From: Actinomadura sp. 6K520 | GTDB lineage: Bacteria > Actinomycetota > Actinomycetes > Streptosporangiales > Streptosporangiaceae | Length of the DNA: 64,000 nt | Direction of reading: 5' to 3' | Assembly (NCBI RefSeq): GCF_004349245.1 | Contig: NZ_SMLC01000014.1 | Span: forward strand, 1-64,000 | Shown here: piece after piece, positions 37,102 to 45,608 of the stretch | Layout: each line of letters opens with the position of its first letter | How positions within the stretch are numbered: the stretch's first letter is position 1 | Program-made: the position numbers and the translations under genes | Notes under the pieces: generated by a model | The model's database searches: none | Seen by the model: the letters and a program-made list of their open reading frames with translations, nothing else | Told to the model about the DNA's origin: nothing

Positions 37102-38366
37102 CCGGACCGCTCGCCCGCGTGCCCGGTGCGGGGTCCCGGCAGCGCCCGGCCCGGCCGCGCGCGTCCCGGAAGGGCGTGACGTGCCCGTACTGCTTCGCGT
37201 CGGTCGCGCCGCAGCGCATCCTGTTCCGGTGCCGGGGGCAGTCGGGGCGGCGGCAGGGCTGCGCCCCCGTCCTGGACGAGGAGCTCGCCGCGTACACGGG
37301 GTCGACGGCGGGCGCGTCGCTGCCGCCGGTGTTCTCCGCGTCCGGGCGCGCGGGACGCGCGGACTGCCCGGACTGCGGGCTCCCGACCGGCAACCGCGCC
37401 TGCCCGGAATGCCACAACCCGCTGCCGTCCGCGTACTGCGACTCCCCCGGCCGGATCGTCGCGCTCGTCGGGGCGAAGAACGCGGGCAAGAGCACCTACA
37501 TCGCGGTCCTGCTGCACGAGCTGATGAACCGGGTCGGGACGGAGCTGGACGCGTCGCTGGTGGCGTGCGACGACCGGACGATCGAGCGGTACAAGCGCGA
37601 CTTCGCCCGCCCGCTGCTGGAGGAGCGGCGGCTGCTGCCGACGACGGCGAGCGCCGCGACCGGCCCCCGCGAGCCGCTGGTGTACCTGCTCACCCGGACG
37701 CGGAAGGGGCGCTTCTCCCGCCCGCGCAACGACTCGCTCGCGCTCGTGCTGTTCGACACGGCGGGCGAGGACCTGCGCAGCCGCGAGGTCACCGACCTGC
37801 ACCTGCGGTACCTGGAGGCGGCCGACGCGATCATCTTCCTCATCGACCCGCTGGAGCTGCCCGGCGCCCGCTCCGGCGTGCGCGACGGCGCCCCGGGGAC
37901 GCCCGCCGTGCCGCACTCGCGGGACCCGGACGGCGAGCCGCTGAACGTCATCGCCCGCGTCACCGAGACGCTCCGGCAGCGGCACGGCACCCGGCCCGGG
38001 GTGCCGCTGCCCGTGCCCGTCGCGGTCGCCCTCACCAAGATCGACATGCTGCGGCCGGGGCTGCTGGAGCAGTCGGCGCTGCACCGGTCCCGGTCCGGCC
38101 AGGGCGTGCTGGACCTCGACGACCGGGACGCCGTGCACGAGCAGGTCCGGGCGCTGCTGCACGAGTGGCAGGCGGGCCAGCTCGACACCTACCTCGGGCA
38201 GCAGTTCGCCGACCACGCGCTGTTCGGCCTGTCGGCACTCGGCGCCGCACCGGAGGGCGAGCGCGTCGGCGCGGGCGGCGTCCGGCCGTACCGGGCCGAG
38301 GATCCGCTGCTGTGGCTGCTGCACCGGTTCGGGATGCTCGACGGCGTCCGTCCCGGAGGGGCGTAG
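37098..38366 (+). CDS. Zinc-ribbon TRAFAC-type GTPase (double-GTPase family-like)
   Basis: 422 residues. The N-terminus holds cysteine pairs (CPYCFAS; CRGQSG...GC; CPDCGLPTGNRACPECHNP) forming two zinc ribbons. The GTPase domain starts near residue 118: GAKNAGKSTYIAVLL (P-loop), LVLFDTAGEDLRS (G3), IFLIDPLELPG, and ALTKIDM (G4). This resembles the GTPase predicted to work with GAP1 proteins. The ATG overlaps the scaffold stop (ATGA). The next gene encodes the GAP1-like protein. A soluble protein: no membrane segment was seen. Confidence 0.85.
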   Translation: MTGPLARVPGAGSRQRPARPRASRKGVTCPYCFASVAPQRILFRCRGQSGRRQGCAPVLDEELAAYTGSTAGASLPPVFSASGRAGRADCPDCGLPTGNRACPECHNPLPSAYCDSPGRIVALVGAKNAGKSTYIAVLLHELMNRVGTELDASLVACDDRTIERYKRDFARPLLEERRLLPTTASAATGPREPLVYLLTRTRKGRFSRPRNDSLALVLFDTAGEDLRSREVTDLHLRYLEAADAIIFLIDPLELPGARSGVRDGAPGTPAVPHSRDPDGEPLNVIARVTETLRQRHGTRPGVPLPVPVAVALTKIDMLRPGLLEQSALHRSRSGQGVLDLDDRDAVHEQVRALLHEWQAGQLDTYLGQQFADHALFGLSALGAAPEGERVGAGGVRPYRAEDPLLWLLHRFGMLDGVRPGGA

Positions 38367-38368
38367 CC

Positions 38369-40606
38369 GTGGCCTGGCAGCTGCACTACACCTCCGCCCG
38401 GAGCGGGCCCACCGGCCGGGCCGGGTTCCAGTTCGTCGCCGAGACGCCGGGCCTGCCCGACGGGGTCCGGGCGGGCGTGACCCCGTACCTGTCGTACCGC
38501 CCGCCGCCCGACGCGCCGCCGTCGCCCGACGACTCCGAGCTCGGCCTGTTCCCCGTCTCGCTGCTGTACGACCGGGTGGACGGGCGCCCGCTGCTGCTGC
38601 GGTGCCGCTACCTCGGCCGCGACTATTCGGGCCGCTACGGCAACTTCTTCGCGCACGCGGTCGTCGCCGAACCCGACGAGCTGGAGGGGCTGCGCCCCGC
38701 CGAACTGTGGCACGCGCCGCACTGGGCGCACCTCCCGGCACCGGAGACGGCGGTCCTGGACACCCTGGACGAGCTGACCCCGGGCGCGGCACTCGATCCG
38801 GAGTCGCTCGCCGCGTGGCTCGCCGAGTCCGGGCAGGGCGACCCCTACGCGCTGCTCGGGCACCTGGTGGACGCCGTCGCGGGCGTCCTCGGGCAGGGCC
38901 ACGGACGTGTCGTCCTCGTCTCCGACGACGTCGAGCTGATCGCCCGCTGGATCGCGGTCGTGTCGTACTCGCTGCCGGTGACGGCGGCGGCGCGGCTCTC
39001 GTTCGTCACCTACACCGCCGACCCGGACGGCGCGGCGCAGCGCCTCGTCGGCACCACGCCCGCGATCTGGGCCGCCGTCCGGCACCGCGCCTCGCACGCC
39101 CGCGCCTTCGACCTCCGCGAGGGCACCCCGGCCGGGCGGACCAGCCGCTTCGCGCGGACCGTCGCCGGCTGCTGGCGCGGCCCCGACTTCGCCGGCCTCG
39201 ACGCCCTCGGCGAGCTGGCGCCGCTGGACGACCCCGCGCAGGAGGGGGCCGCCGCGCTGCTGGCGCTCTGCCGGGGCGACGCGACCGTCACCGCGGCCGA
39301 GGAGGGCGCGGCTGCGGAGCTGCTTTCGCGGCGCGGGTCCGGCATCCCCGAATGGGTGTGGCGCGACCTCGTCCCGGGCGTCCCGTCGATGGGGCTGGAC
39401 CTCGCGCTCGCCCTGCACGAGCGGGCGCGGGCGGCGGGGGCGGCGGACGTCGCGCGGCAGTGCTCGCTCCGCGTCGGCGAGCGGGTGTCGGACGCGCTGG
39501 CGGAGGCGGCCGGCCTGGCCGAGATCACCGCCGCGGCGGGCATCGCGGAGCGGGCGGGGGTGGGGCTCGATCCCGCGGAGGTCGCCGCGGCGGCGGCGCG
39601 GTGCGCGCGGCGCGGCGACGCCGGCCTCGGCGCGGCGCTCGCCGGCTGCCCCGCCGGGCTGCGCGACGCCCTCCTCGGCGGGGTGCTCAGCGGGCTCGCC
39701 GAGGCCGGGGAGCGGGAACGCGCGGCGGCGCTCACGCCGGGCAACTGCGACCTGCTGCACGCGCACTCCGAACGGCTGCGCGCCGCACCCGCCGTCGGCG
39801 GCGCCGTGCTCGCCTCCGTCGGGCGGCGGTATCCGGAACGCCGGATCCAGGTCACCGGGGAGCTGCTCCGGCTGGACGGCGACGTCGACGCGGCGCTCGA
39901 CGAGGTCTGGCGGGTGCCGCCGTCCGCCGGTGAATGCGCCGACCTGCTGGACGCCCACGGGGACGCGATGGCCGCCCGCGCCCCGCTGGCCGGGCTGCCG
40001 TCCCGGACGTTCACGCGCCTCGCGTTCCCCGGCGGCGACGGGCTGGCGGAACCGGCCGCGCTGCGGCTGGCCGAGCGGGTCCGGGAGGTGCTGCCGGACG
40101 GGCGCGCCGGACGCGACGCCGCCCTCGTCCAGGCGTACGGGGCGGCCATCACCGCGGGCCCGGCGCGGGCGGCACGGGCGCTGGCGCAGATCGCGGACGC
40201 CGGCGACGCCACCCCGCAGCTCGCGGGCGAGGCGTTCGTCGGAGCCGCGCGGCGGCTCTGCCGCCGGCCGCCCGCGTTCCGGGCGGAGCTGCTGGCCGCC
40301 CTGCCCGCGCCCGTCCGGGCCCGGCTCGGCGAGCGGTGGACCGAGGAGCTGCCCGGACGCGCCCGCTCGGGCCGTGCCCCGCTGCGCGGCGGCGAGGCCG
40401 AGCAGCGCAACGACCTGGTCGAGGTCGTGCTGCGGATGCGGACCCGCGGCGCCTCCGAACCGGCCCTGGAGGGGTGGGCGCGGGCGGCGGCGGGCCGGTG
40501 GCTGGCGGGCCGGCAGCTCGACGTGCGCCTGGAGCGCAGCCCGCGGCTGCGGGCCGCGCTGCGGGACCTCCTCGCCGAGGGCGACTCCTCCCGCGGGGGG
40601 AGGTGA
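38369..40606 (+). CDS. GAP1-like GTPase-associated protein
   Basis: 745 residues. The opening QLHYTSARSGPTGRAGFQFVAETPGLP, then LSYRPPPDAPPS, YDRVDGRPLLLRCRYLGRDYSGRYGNFFAHAVV, is the GAP1 N-terminal domain signature as I know it. A long Ala/Leu/Arg helical repeat region fills the rest. There are no catalytic motifs. The family was named from comparative genomics as the invariant partner of these GTPases in predicted conflict systems. The GTG at 38369 has GGAGG nine bases upstream and lies two bases after the GTPase stop. Confidence 0.8.
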   Translation: MAWQLHYTSARSGPTGRAGFQFVAETPGLPDGVRAGVTPYLSYRPPPDAPPSPDDSELGLFPVSLLYDRVDGRPLLLRCRYLGRDYSGRYGNFFAHAVVAEPDELEGLRPAELWHAPHWAHLPAPETAVLDTLDELTPGAALDPESLAAWLAESGQGDPYALLGHLVDAVAGVLGQGHGRVVLVSDDVELIARWIAVVSYSLPVTAAARLSFVTYTADPDGAAQRLVGTTPAIWAAVRHRASHARAFDLREGTPAGRTSRFARTVAGCWRGPDFAGLDALGELAPLDDPAQEGAAALLALCRGDATVTAAEEGAAAELLSRRGSGIPEWVWRDLVPGVPSMGLDLALALHERARAAGAADVARQCSLRVGERVSDALAEAAGLAEITAAAGIAERAGVGLDPAEVAAAAARCARRGDAGLGAALAGCPAGLRDALLGGVLSGLAEAGERERAAALTPGNCDLLHAHSERLRAAPAVGGAVLASVGRRYPERRIQVTGELLRLDGDVDAALDEVWRVPPSAGECADLLDAHGDAMAARAPLAGLPSRTFTRLAFPGGDGLAEPAALRLAERVREVLPDGRAGRDAALVQAYGAAITAGPARAARALAQIADAGDATPQLAGEAFVGAARRLCRRPPAFRAELLAALPAPVRARLGERWTEELPGRARSGRAPLRGGEAEQRNDLVEVVLRMRTRGASEPALEGWARAAAGRWLAGRQLDVRLERSPRLRAALRDLLAEGDSSRGGR

Positions 40607-40609
40607 CCC

Positions 40610-42346
40610 GTGCATCCCATCCTCGTGCTGCTGCTGATCGCCGTGTGGGGCGCGGCCATGTGGCTGGGGTTCATGTACGTGTTCCCGGTGCTGTTCGCAG
40701 TGACACTCGTCGTGGCCGGGGTCGCCGCGCTCGGCCTGTACTACCTGCACGCGTGCCGGACGCTCGCGCCGTCCACGCTCGAAGGGCCGTCGCCGGTCCC
40801 CGAACCGAAGATCGCCTACCGGCACTACCTGCTCGGCCAGGTGTGGCGCGACTGGTGGACGATCAGCCGCACGGTCGTGCCGCAGGTGTACCGGACCGCG
40901 CGGGCCGTCCTCGTCCGCCTGACCCGGCTGCTGCTCGGCGGATTCTGGGGGTTCTTCGTCTTCCCCGTCTGGCTGGCGCTGTGCGCGGGCATCGTGGCCG
41001 CCTCCGTCCCCGCCGCCGTGTTCGTGCTCGCGCTCACCGTCCTGTACGGGCTGGTGGCCGCGGCGGGGCTCGCGGTGTGGCTGGGGTGCGTGCTCGTCCT
41101 CGCGGCGGTGGAGCGCCTCTTCATGATGTACGGCAGGATCCTGCAGACCTGCCCGCACCCCTTCTGCTACGAGCGCATCGGGCTGCCCGAGTACGAGTGC
41201 CCGGGGTGCGGGGCGCGGCATCCCCGCCTCACCCCCGGGTCGGGCGGCGCGTTCCGCCACGTGTGCCGCTGCGGGGCGCGGCTGCCCACGACCGTCCCGC
41301 TCGGGCGTTTCCGGCTGGCCGCGTACTGCCCGCACTGCGGGGGGCGGCTGCCCGACCGGATCGGGCGGGTCCGCGTGGAGCCGCTGCCGTTCGTCGGCGG
41401 CCCGGCCGCCGGGAAGACCACGTTCATGGTCCTCGGGATCCGCGCCCTGCACGCGCGGGCCCGCGCCGTCCACGGGCGGCTGGCGTTCGTGGAGCGGCGG
41501 CACGCGCAGGCGTACGCGGGCGCGATCCGCGAGTTCCAGCGCGGCGGGCGCCTCGCCAAGACGGGCCCGGAGCTGCCGCTCGCGACCATGGTGGACGTGG
41601 AGCTCCCGGGGCGCGCCCGGCGGATCCTCTACCTGTTCGACCCGGCCGGCGAGCACTACACGGGCGCCACGGAGGTCGAGTCGCTGCGCTATCTGGAGCA
41701 CAGCGAGGCGCTGCTGTTCGTCGTGGACCCGTTCGCCCTCCCCCAGTTGCGCGGCTCCCTGACCGGCGACGAGCGGGAGGTCGTCGACCGGGCCGCCGCG
41801 TCGTCGGCGGAGGACCCGGCCGACACGTTGCAGCGGGTGCTGAACGAGCTGCGGTCCCGGCCCGACCAGGGGCACCAGAAGCGGGTCGCCGTCGTCGTCA
41901 CCAAGACCGACCTGCTGGCCCGCACCGAGATCGGCCGCTGCCTGGGCGACGCGGGGCCGGACGACGAGGCGGGGCTGCGCGAATGGCTGGGGGACGTCGG
42001 TCTCGGCAACACCGTCCGGACCCTCGACCAGCTCGCGGGGCAGGTGCGGTACTTCGCGTCCGGCCTGGCGACGGAGCCCGCGGACGTCGCCGACCTGCTC
42101 GGCTGGGTGACCGGCCTGGCGCCCGCCGGTGCGGCGAACGGCGTCCGGCCGCCCGACGACGCCGCCCAGGAACTTCCCGGGACGGCCCCGCTGCGCGCCC
42201 CGTGGCCGGTGCGGGGCCGCGGTCCGAGCCGCGTCCCCCTCGGCTACCAGGCCGGGCGCTGGGCCGTCCTCGCGGGAGTGTCGGCCGGCACGGTGGCGAC
42301 CGTGACGGGCGCGGTCGTCGCCGCCGCGGAACGCTTCCCTTTCTGA
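40610..42346 (+). CDS. Membrane-anchored zinc-ribbon TRAFAC-type GTPase
   Basis: 578 residues. Two N-terminal hydrophobic segments (residues 3-22 and about 24-44), a further pair near 108-165, and a last one near 548-572. Between them is a zinc-ribbon cluster (CPHPFCYERIG, YECPGCGARHP, HVCRCGARL, AYCPHCGGRLP), then a GTPase: GGPAAGKTTFMVLG, LYLFDPAGEHYTG (G3 with Pro instead of Thr) and VVVTKTDLLART. It is the last gene of the operon, four bases after GAP1, with GGGAGG seven bases before GTG. It would tether the system to the membrane. Confidence 0.85.
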   Translation: MHPILVLLLIAVWGAAMWLGFMYVFPVLFAVTLVVAGVAALGLYYLHACRTLAPSTLEGPSPVPEPKIAYRHYLLGQVWRDWWTISRTVVPQVYRTARAVLVRLTRLLLGGFWGFFVFPVWLALCAGIVAASVPAAVFVLALTVLYGLVAAAGLAVWLGCVLVLAAVERLFMMYGRILQTCPHPFCYERIGLPEYECPGCGARHPRLTPGSGGAFRHVCRCGARLPTTVPLGRFRLAAYCPHCGGRLPDRIGRVRVEPLPFVGGPAAGKTTFMVLGIRALHARARAVHGRLAFVERRHAQAYAGAIREFQRGGRLAKTGPELPLATMVDVELPGRARRILYLFDPAGEHYTGATEVESLRYLEHSEALLFVVDPFALPQLRGSLTGDEREVVDRAAASSAEDPADTLQRVLNELRSRPDQGHQKRVAVVVTKTDLLARTEIGRCLGDAGPDDEAGLREWLGDVGLGNTVRTLDQLAGQVRYFASGLATEPADVADLLGWVTGLAPAGAANGVRPPDDAAQELPGTAPLRAPWPVRGRGPSRVPLGYQAGRWAVLAGVSAGTVATVTGAVVAAAERFPF

Positions 42347-42475
42347 CCCCTTCGGTGCCGAATGTCTTCCTTGTGATCGAGCACACCCTGATGGCAAGGA
42401 AGATATCGATCCATCATCGGATTGGACGTTCTTTGTGCACCGTCCACACCGCGGCCCCCCGACCGGAAGGCGACC

Positions 42476-43750
42476 ATGACCCAGACGGCCGATCCAGCCG
42501 CCGATACGGCGACCGGCGGATGGATGGACCGGCGGCTCTGGCTGATCCTCATCCTCGGGGCGCTGACGGCCATCGGGCCGCTGTCGATCGACCTGTACCT
42601 GCCCGCGCTGCCCGCACTGGCCGACGACCTGTCGACGGGCGCGATGCAGACGCAGCTCACGCTGACCGCGTGCGTCGCCGGTCTCGCCGCGGGGCAGGCG
42701 GTGGCGGGCCCGCTCAGCGACACGCTGGGGCGGCGCCGGCCGCTGCTGGCCGGGCTGGCCGCGTACGCCGCCGCGTCGCTGCTGTGCGCCGCCGCCCCCA
42801 CCGTGGAGACGCTCATCGCGCTGCGGGTGGTGCAGGGCGCCACCGGGGCCGCCGGGATCGTGATCGCGCGGGCGATCGTCCGCGACCTGTACCAGGGCGT
42901 GGCCGCCGCCCGGTTCTTCTCGATGCTGATGCTGGTCACCGGGCTCGCCCCGATCCTCGCGCCGGCGGCCGGGGGGCAGCTGCTGCGGCTCCTGCCGTGG
43001 CCGGGCCTGTTCGCGGTCCTGTCCGGGGTCGGCGTCGCGCTGTTCCTCGGCGCGCTGCTCGGGGTGAAGGAGACGCTGCCGCCGGCGCGCCGCGCGACGG
43101 GCGGGCTGCGCGCGACGGCCCGCACGTTCCGGGGCCTGGCGGCCGACCGGATGTTCGCCGGGTACGCCCTGACGATCGGGCTGTCGTTCGGGGCGATGTT
43201 CACCTACATCTCGGGGTCGCCGTTCGTCCTGCAGGACATCTACGGGCTGTCGCCGCAGACGTTCGGCATCGCCTTCGGCGTCAACGCCCTCGGGACCGTG
43301 GCCGCCGCGCAGGTCGGCGGCCGGCTCGCCGGCCGGGTGCGGCTGCGCCGGCTGCTGGCCGCCGGGCTCGGCATGATGACGGCGGGCGGGGCGGTCATGC
43401 TGGCCGCCGTCTTCACCGGCGCCGGCGTGTACGGGGTGCTGCCCGCCCTGTTCCTGGTCACCTCCGGGCAGGGTTTCGTGCTGCCGAACGCGACGGCGCT
43501 GGCGCTGGCGGGCCCCGCGTCCCGGGTGGCCGGGAGCGCCTCGGCGCTGCTCGGCGTCACCCAGTTCGCGCTGGGCGGGGCCGCCGCGCCGCTGGCCGGG
43601 ATCGCCGGGCCGGACACCGCCGTCCCGATGGCCGTGTCGATCGCCGCGCTGGCGGTGCTGGCGTCCCTCGTCACCGCGACCGCCACCCGCGGCAGCGGGG
43701 CGGGCACCGCGGTGGACGCGGCACCGGGGTCACCGGGGTCACCGCGCTGA
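42476..43750 (+). CDS. Bcr/CflA-type MFS drug exporter
   Basis: 424 residues with about 12 hydrophobic segments. Family hallmarks are IGPLSIDLYLPALPALADDL in the first helix, GQAVAGPLSDTLGRRRPLLAG in the first cytoplasmic loop, and ALRVVQGATGAAGIVIARAIVRDLY. Members export drugs such as bicyclomycin and chloramphenicol by proton antiport; the substrate here is unknown. ATG 42476 has GGAAGG five bases upstream. Its tail overlaps the convergent TetR gene by 12 bases. It lies downstream of the GTPase operon but with a 129-base gap. Confidence 0.92.
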   Translation: MTQTADPAADTATGGWMDRRLWLILILGALTAIGPLSIDLYLPALPALADDLSTGAMQTQLTLTACVAGLAAGQAVAGPLSDTLGRRRPLLAGLAAYAAASLLCAAAPTVETLIALRVVQGATGAAGIVIARAIVRDLYQGVAAARFFSMLMLVTGLAPILAPAAGGQLLRLLPWPGLFAVLSGVGVALFLGALLGVKETLPPARRATGGLRATARTFRGLAADRMFAGYALTIGLSFGAMFTYISGSPFVLQDIYGLSPQTFGIAFGVNALGTVAAAQVGGRLAGRVRLRRLLAAGLGMMTAGGAVMLAAVFTGAGVYGVLPALFLVTSGQGFVLPNATALALAGPASRVAGSASALLGVTQFALGGAAAPLAGIAGPDTAVPMAVSIAALAVLASLVTATATRGSGAGTAVDAAPGSPGSPR

Positions 43751-44392
43751 CGCGCCGCCTTCGGGGCCGCCGTCGAGGGCGGTCAGGATGAAGCCCGCGA
43801 CCTCGTCGGCGAGGCGCGCGGCAGGCTTCGGGCCGTCCGCCCGGTACCAGGACGGCATCTGGTTCACCATGCCGAGCGCGACGATCGTGACGGTCTCGGC
43901 GGGCGTCGCGTCGCTGAACACCCCGTCCCGCTGCCCCTGCTCGACGAGGCCGCGGAACGTCACGTGGTAGCGGCGGCGGTCGGCGCGGACCGAGCGCATC
44001 CGGGCGCCGTCCAGCCGGTGCATCTCGCGGGAGAAGACCTTCGCCTCGTCGATGTGCTCCGCCGTGCTGCGGATCAGCCCGGCCAGCACGGCGCGGACGG
44101 CCTCGCGGGGCGGCAGCCCACGCGCCAGGACGTCGCCGAGGTCGGCGAGCTGCCGGGCGATCAGCGAGTGGTAGATCTCGTAGAGGAGATCGTCCTTGGA
44201 GTCGAAGTAGTGGTAGAGGGCGCCCTTGGTGACCTCGGCGGCCTCCACGATGCCCTGCACGGACGTCCCGTCGAAACCGCGTTCGGCGAACAGCCGGAGC
44301 GCCGCGTCCAGGATCCGCCGCTCGACCGCGCTCGACCGCACGGGCCCCGCCGACCGGGGGCTCGCCGAGCCGGGCCCTGCCGTGTCCGTCAC
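43739..44392 (-). CDS. TetR-family repressor, probably of the phosphotriesterase gene
   Basis: 217 residues. The HTH is clear: RRILDAALRLFAERGFDGTSVQGIVEAAEVTKGALYHYFDSKDDLLYEIY. The ligand domain (AVLAGLIRSTAEHIDEAKVFSREMHRLDG) resembles TetR_C with the KstR2-like arrangement. The GTG at 44392 has GGGAGG seven bases upstream. It is divergent from the phosphotriesterase; a perfect 14-base palindrome at 44456-44469 lies between them and is the likely operator for both. Confidence 0.92.
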   Translation of the reverse strand: MTDTAGPGSASPRSAGPVRSSAVERRILDAALRLFAERGFDGTSVQGIVEAAEVTKGALYHYFDSKDDLLYEIYHSLIARQLADLGDVLARGLPPREAVRAVLAGLIRSTAEHIDEAKVFSREMHRLDGARMRSVRADRRRYHVTFRGLVEQGQRDGVFSDATPAETVTIVALGMVNQMPSWYRADGPKPAARLADEVAGFILTALDGGPEGGASAR

Positions 44393-44455
44393 CCGTGCAC
44401 CTCCCGCCGGCGAGGCATTGACTCGATGTTGTCCCACGTCATAGCTTGCCAGAAA

Positions 44456-44469
44456 ACCGACCGGTCGGT
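44456..44469. promoter_or_regulatory. TetR operator palindrome
   Basis: ACCGACCGGTCGGT, a perfect 14-base palindrome in the 129-base gap between the divergent TetR and phosphotriesterase genes. It is the form expected for a TetR dimer site, and the only strong palindrome in the gap. Confidence 0.75.
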
Positions 44470-44521
44470 ATGCACCCGTGCCGTACAGCGTCCGTACGGC
44501 GCCCGGACAGAGGGAGAGCTC

Positions 44522-45502
44522 ATGCCCGCAGTGGAGACCGTCCGCGGCCCCGTCGACGTCGGCGGGCTGGGACGCACGTTCATGCACGAGCACGTCTTCG
44601 TCCTCGGCACCGAGAACGTCCAGAACTACGGCGCGGGCGACTGGTGGGACGAGGACGAGAAGGTCGCCGACGCGGTGGCGAAGCTGCGCGAGCTGCCGGA
44701 ACGCGGCATCAGCACGATCGCGGACCCCACCGTGTGGGGCCTCGGCCGCTACATCCCGCGCATCCAGCGGATCAACGAGCAGGTGCCGGAGCTCAACATC
44801 ATCGTGGCGACGGGGATCTACACCTACAACGACCTGCCGTTCCAGTTCCACCACCGCGGTCCCGGCACGATGCTGGACGTCGGCCCCGATCCGATGATCG
44901 CCGACTTCGTCCGCGACCTGACCGAGGGCATCGCCGGCACGGGCGTCAAGGCGGCGTTCCTCAAGTGCGCCGTGGACGCCCCCGGGCTCACCCCCGGGGT
45001 CGAGCGGGTGCTGCGGGCCGTCGCCGCGGCCCACCGCGAGACGGGCGCGCCGCTCACCGTGCACACCGAGAGCTCCATCCACGCGGGCCGGACGGTCGTC
45101 GACCTGCTCGGCAAGGAGGGCGTGGACCTGAGCAAGGTCGTGATAGGGCACGCGGGCGACAGCAACGACCTCGACTACCTGATGGCGCTCGCCGACTCCG
45201 GCGCGATCCTCGGCATGGACCGCTTCGGCCTCGACCTCATCAACCCGACCGAGAACCGGGTGGCCACCATCGCGGCCCTGTGCGAGCGCGGCTACGCCGA
45301 CCGGATCGTGCTCAGCCACGACGCGAGCTGCTTCATCGACTGGTTCGGCCCCGACCCGGCGACGGTCCCCGCGATACAGCCGAACTGGCACTACCGGCAC
45401 ATCACCGACGACGTGCTGCCCGCCCTGCGCGCCGCCGGCGTCGGCGACGCCCGGATCGACCAGATGCTCGTGGCCAATCCGCGGCGGTACTTCACCCGCT
45501 GA
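44522..45502 (+). CDS. Phosphotriesterase-family metal-dependent hydrolase
   Basis: 326 residues of the amidohydrolase superfamily. All metal ligands are visible: MHEHVF (two His), the bridging lysine in KAAFLKCAVD, HTES, VIGHAGD and LSHDASC. Family members hydrolyse lactones or organophosphates. The ATG at 44522 has GGGAGA upstream. The TetR regulator and palindrome upstream suggest induction by its substrate or a related acyl-type ligand; the substrate itself cannot be told. Length is normal. Confidence 0.92.
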   Translation: MPAVETVRGPVDVGGLGRTFMHEHVFVLGTENVQNYGAGDWWDEDEKVADAVAKLRELPERGISTIADPTVWGLGRYIPRIQRINEQVPELNIIVATGIYTYNDLPFQFHHRGPGTMLDVGPDPMIADFVRDLTEGIAGTGVKAAFLKCAVDAPGLTPGVERVLRAVAAAHRETGAPLTVHTESSIHAGRTVVDLLGKEGVDLSKVVIGHAGDSNDLDYLMALADSGAILGMDRFGLDLINPTENRVATIAALCERGYADRIVLSHDASCFIDWFGPDPATVPAIQPNWHYRHITDDVLPALRAAGVGDARIDQMLVANPRRYFTR

Positions 45503-45608
45503 ACATTCCGGCACCCGCCGGCGACCACCTGGTCACGTTCGCCCCTCCTGAACGACTAATCACCGCATTTCGGGAAATCATGGGGAGGACAGTGAGGGAG
45601 GCGGCCAG

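Noticed and set aside
43739..45514. A 591-codon minus-strand frame through the phosphotriesterase
   Set aside because: Only the last 217 codons (TetR) have homology and a ribosome site; the rest is antisense to a clear enzyme gene.
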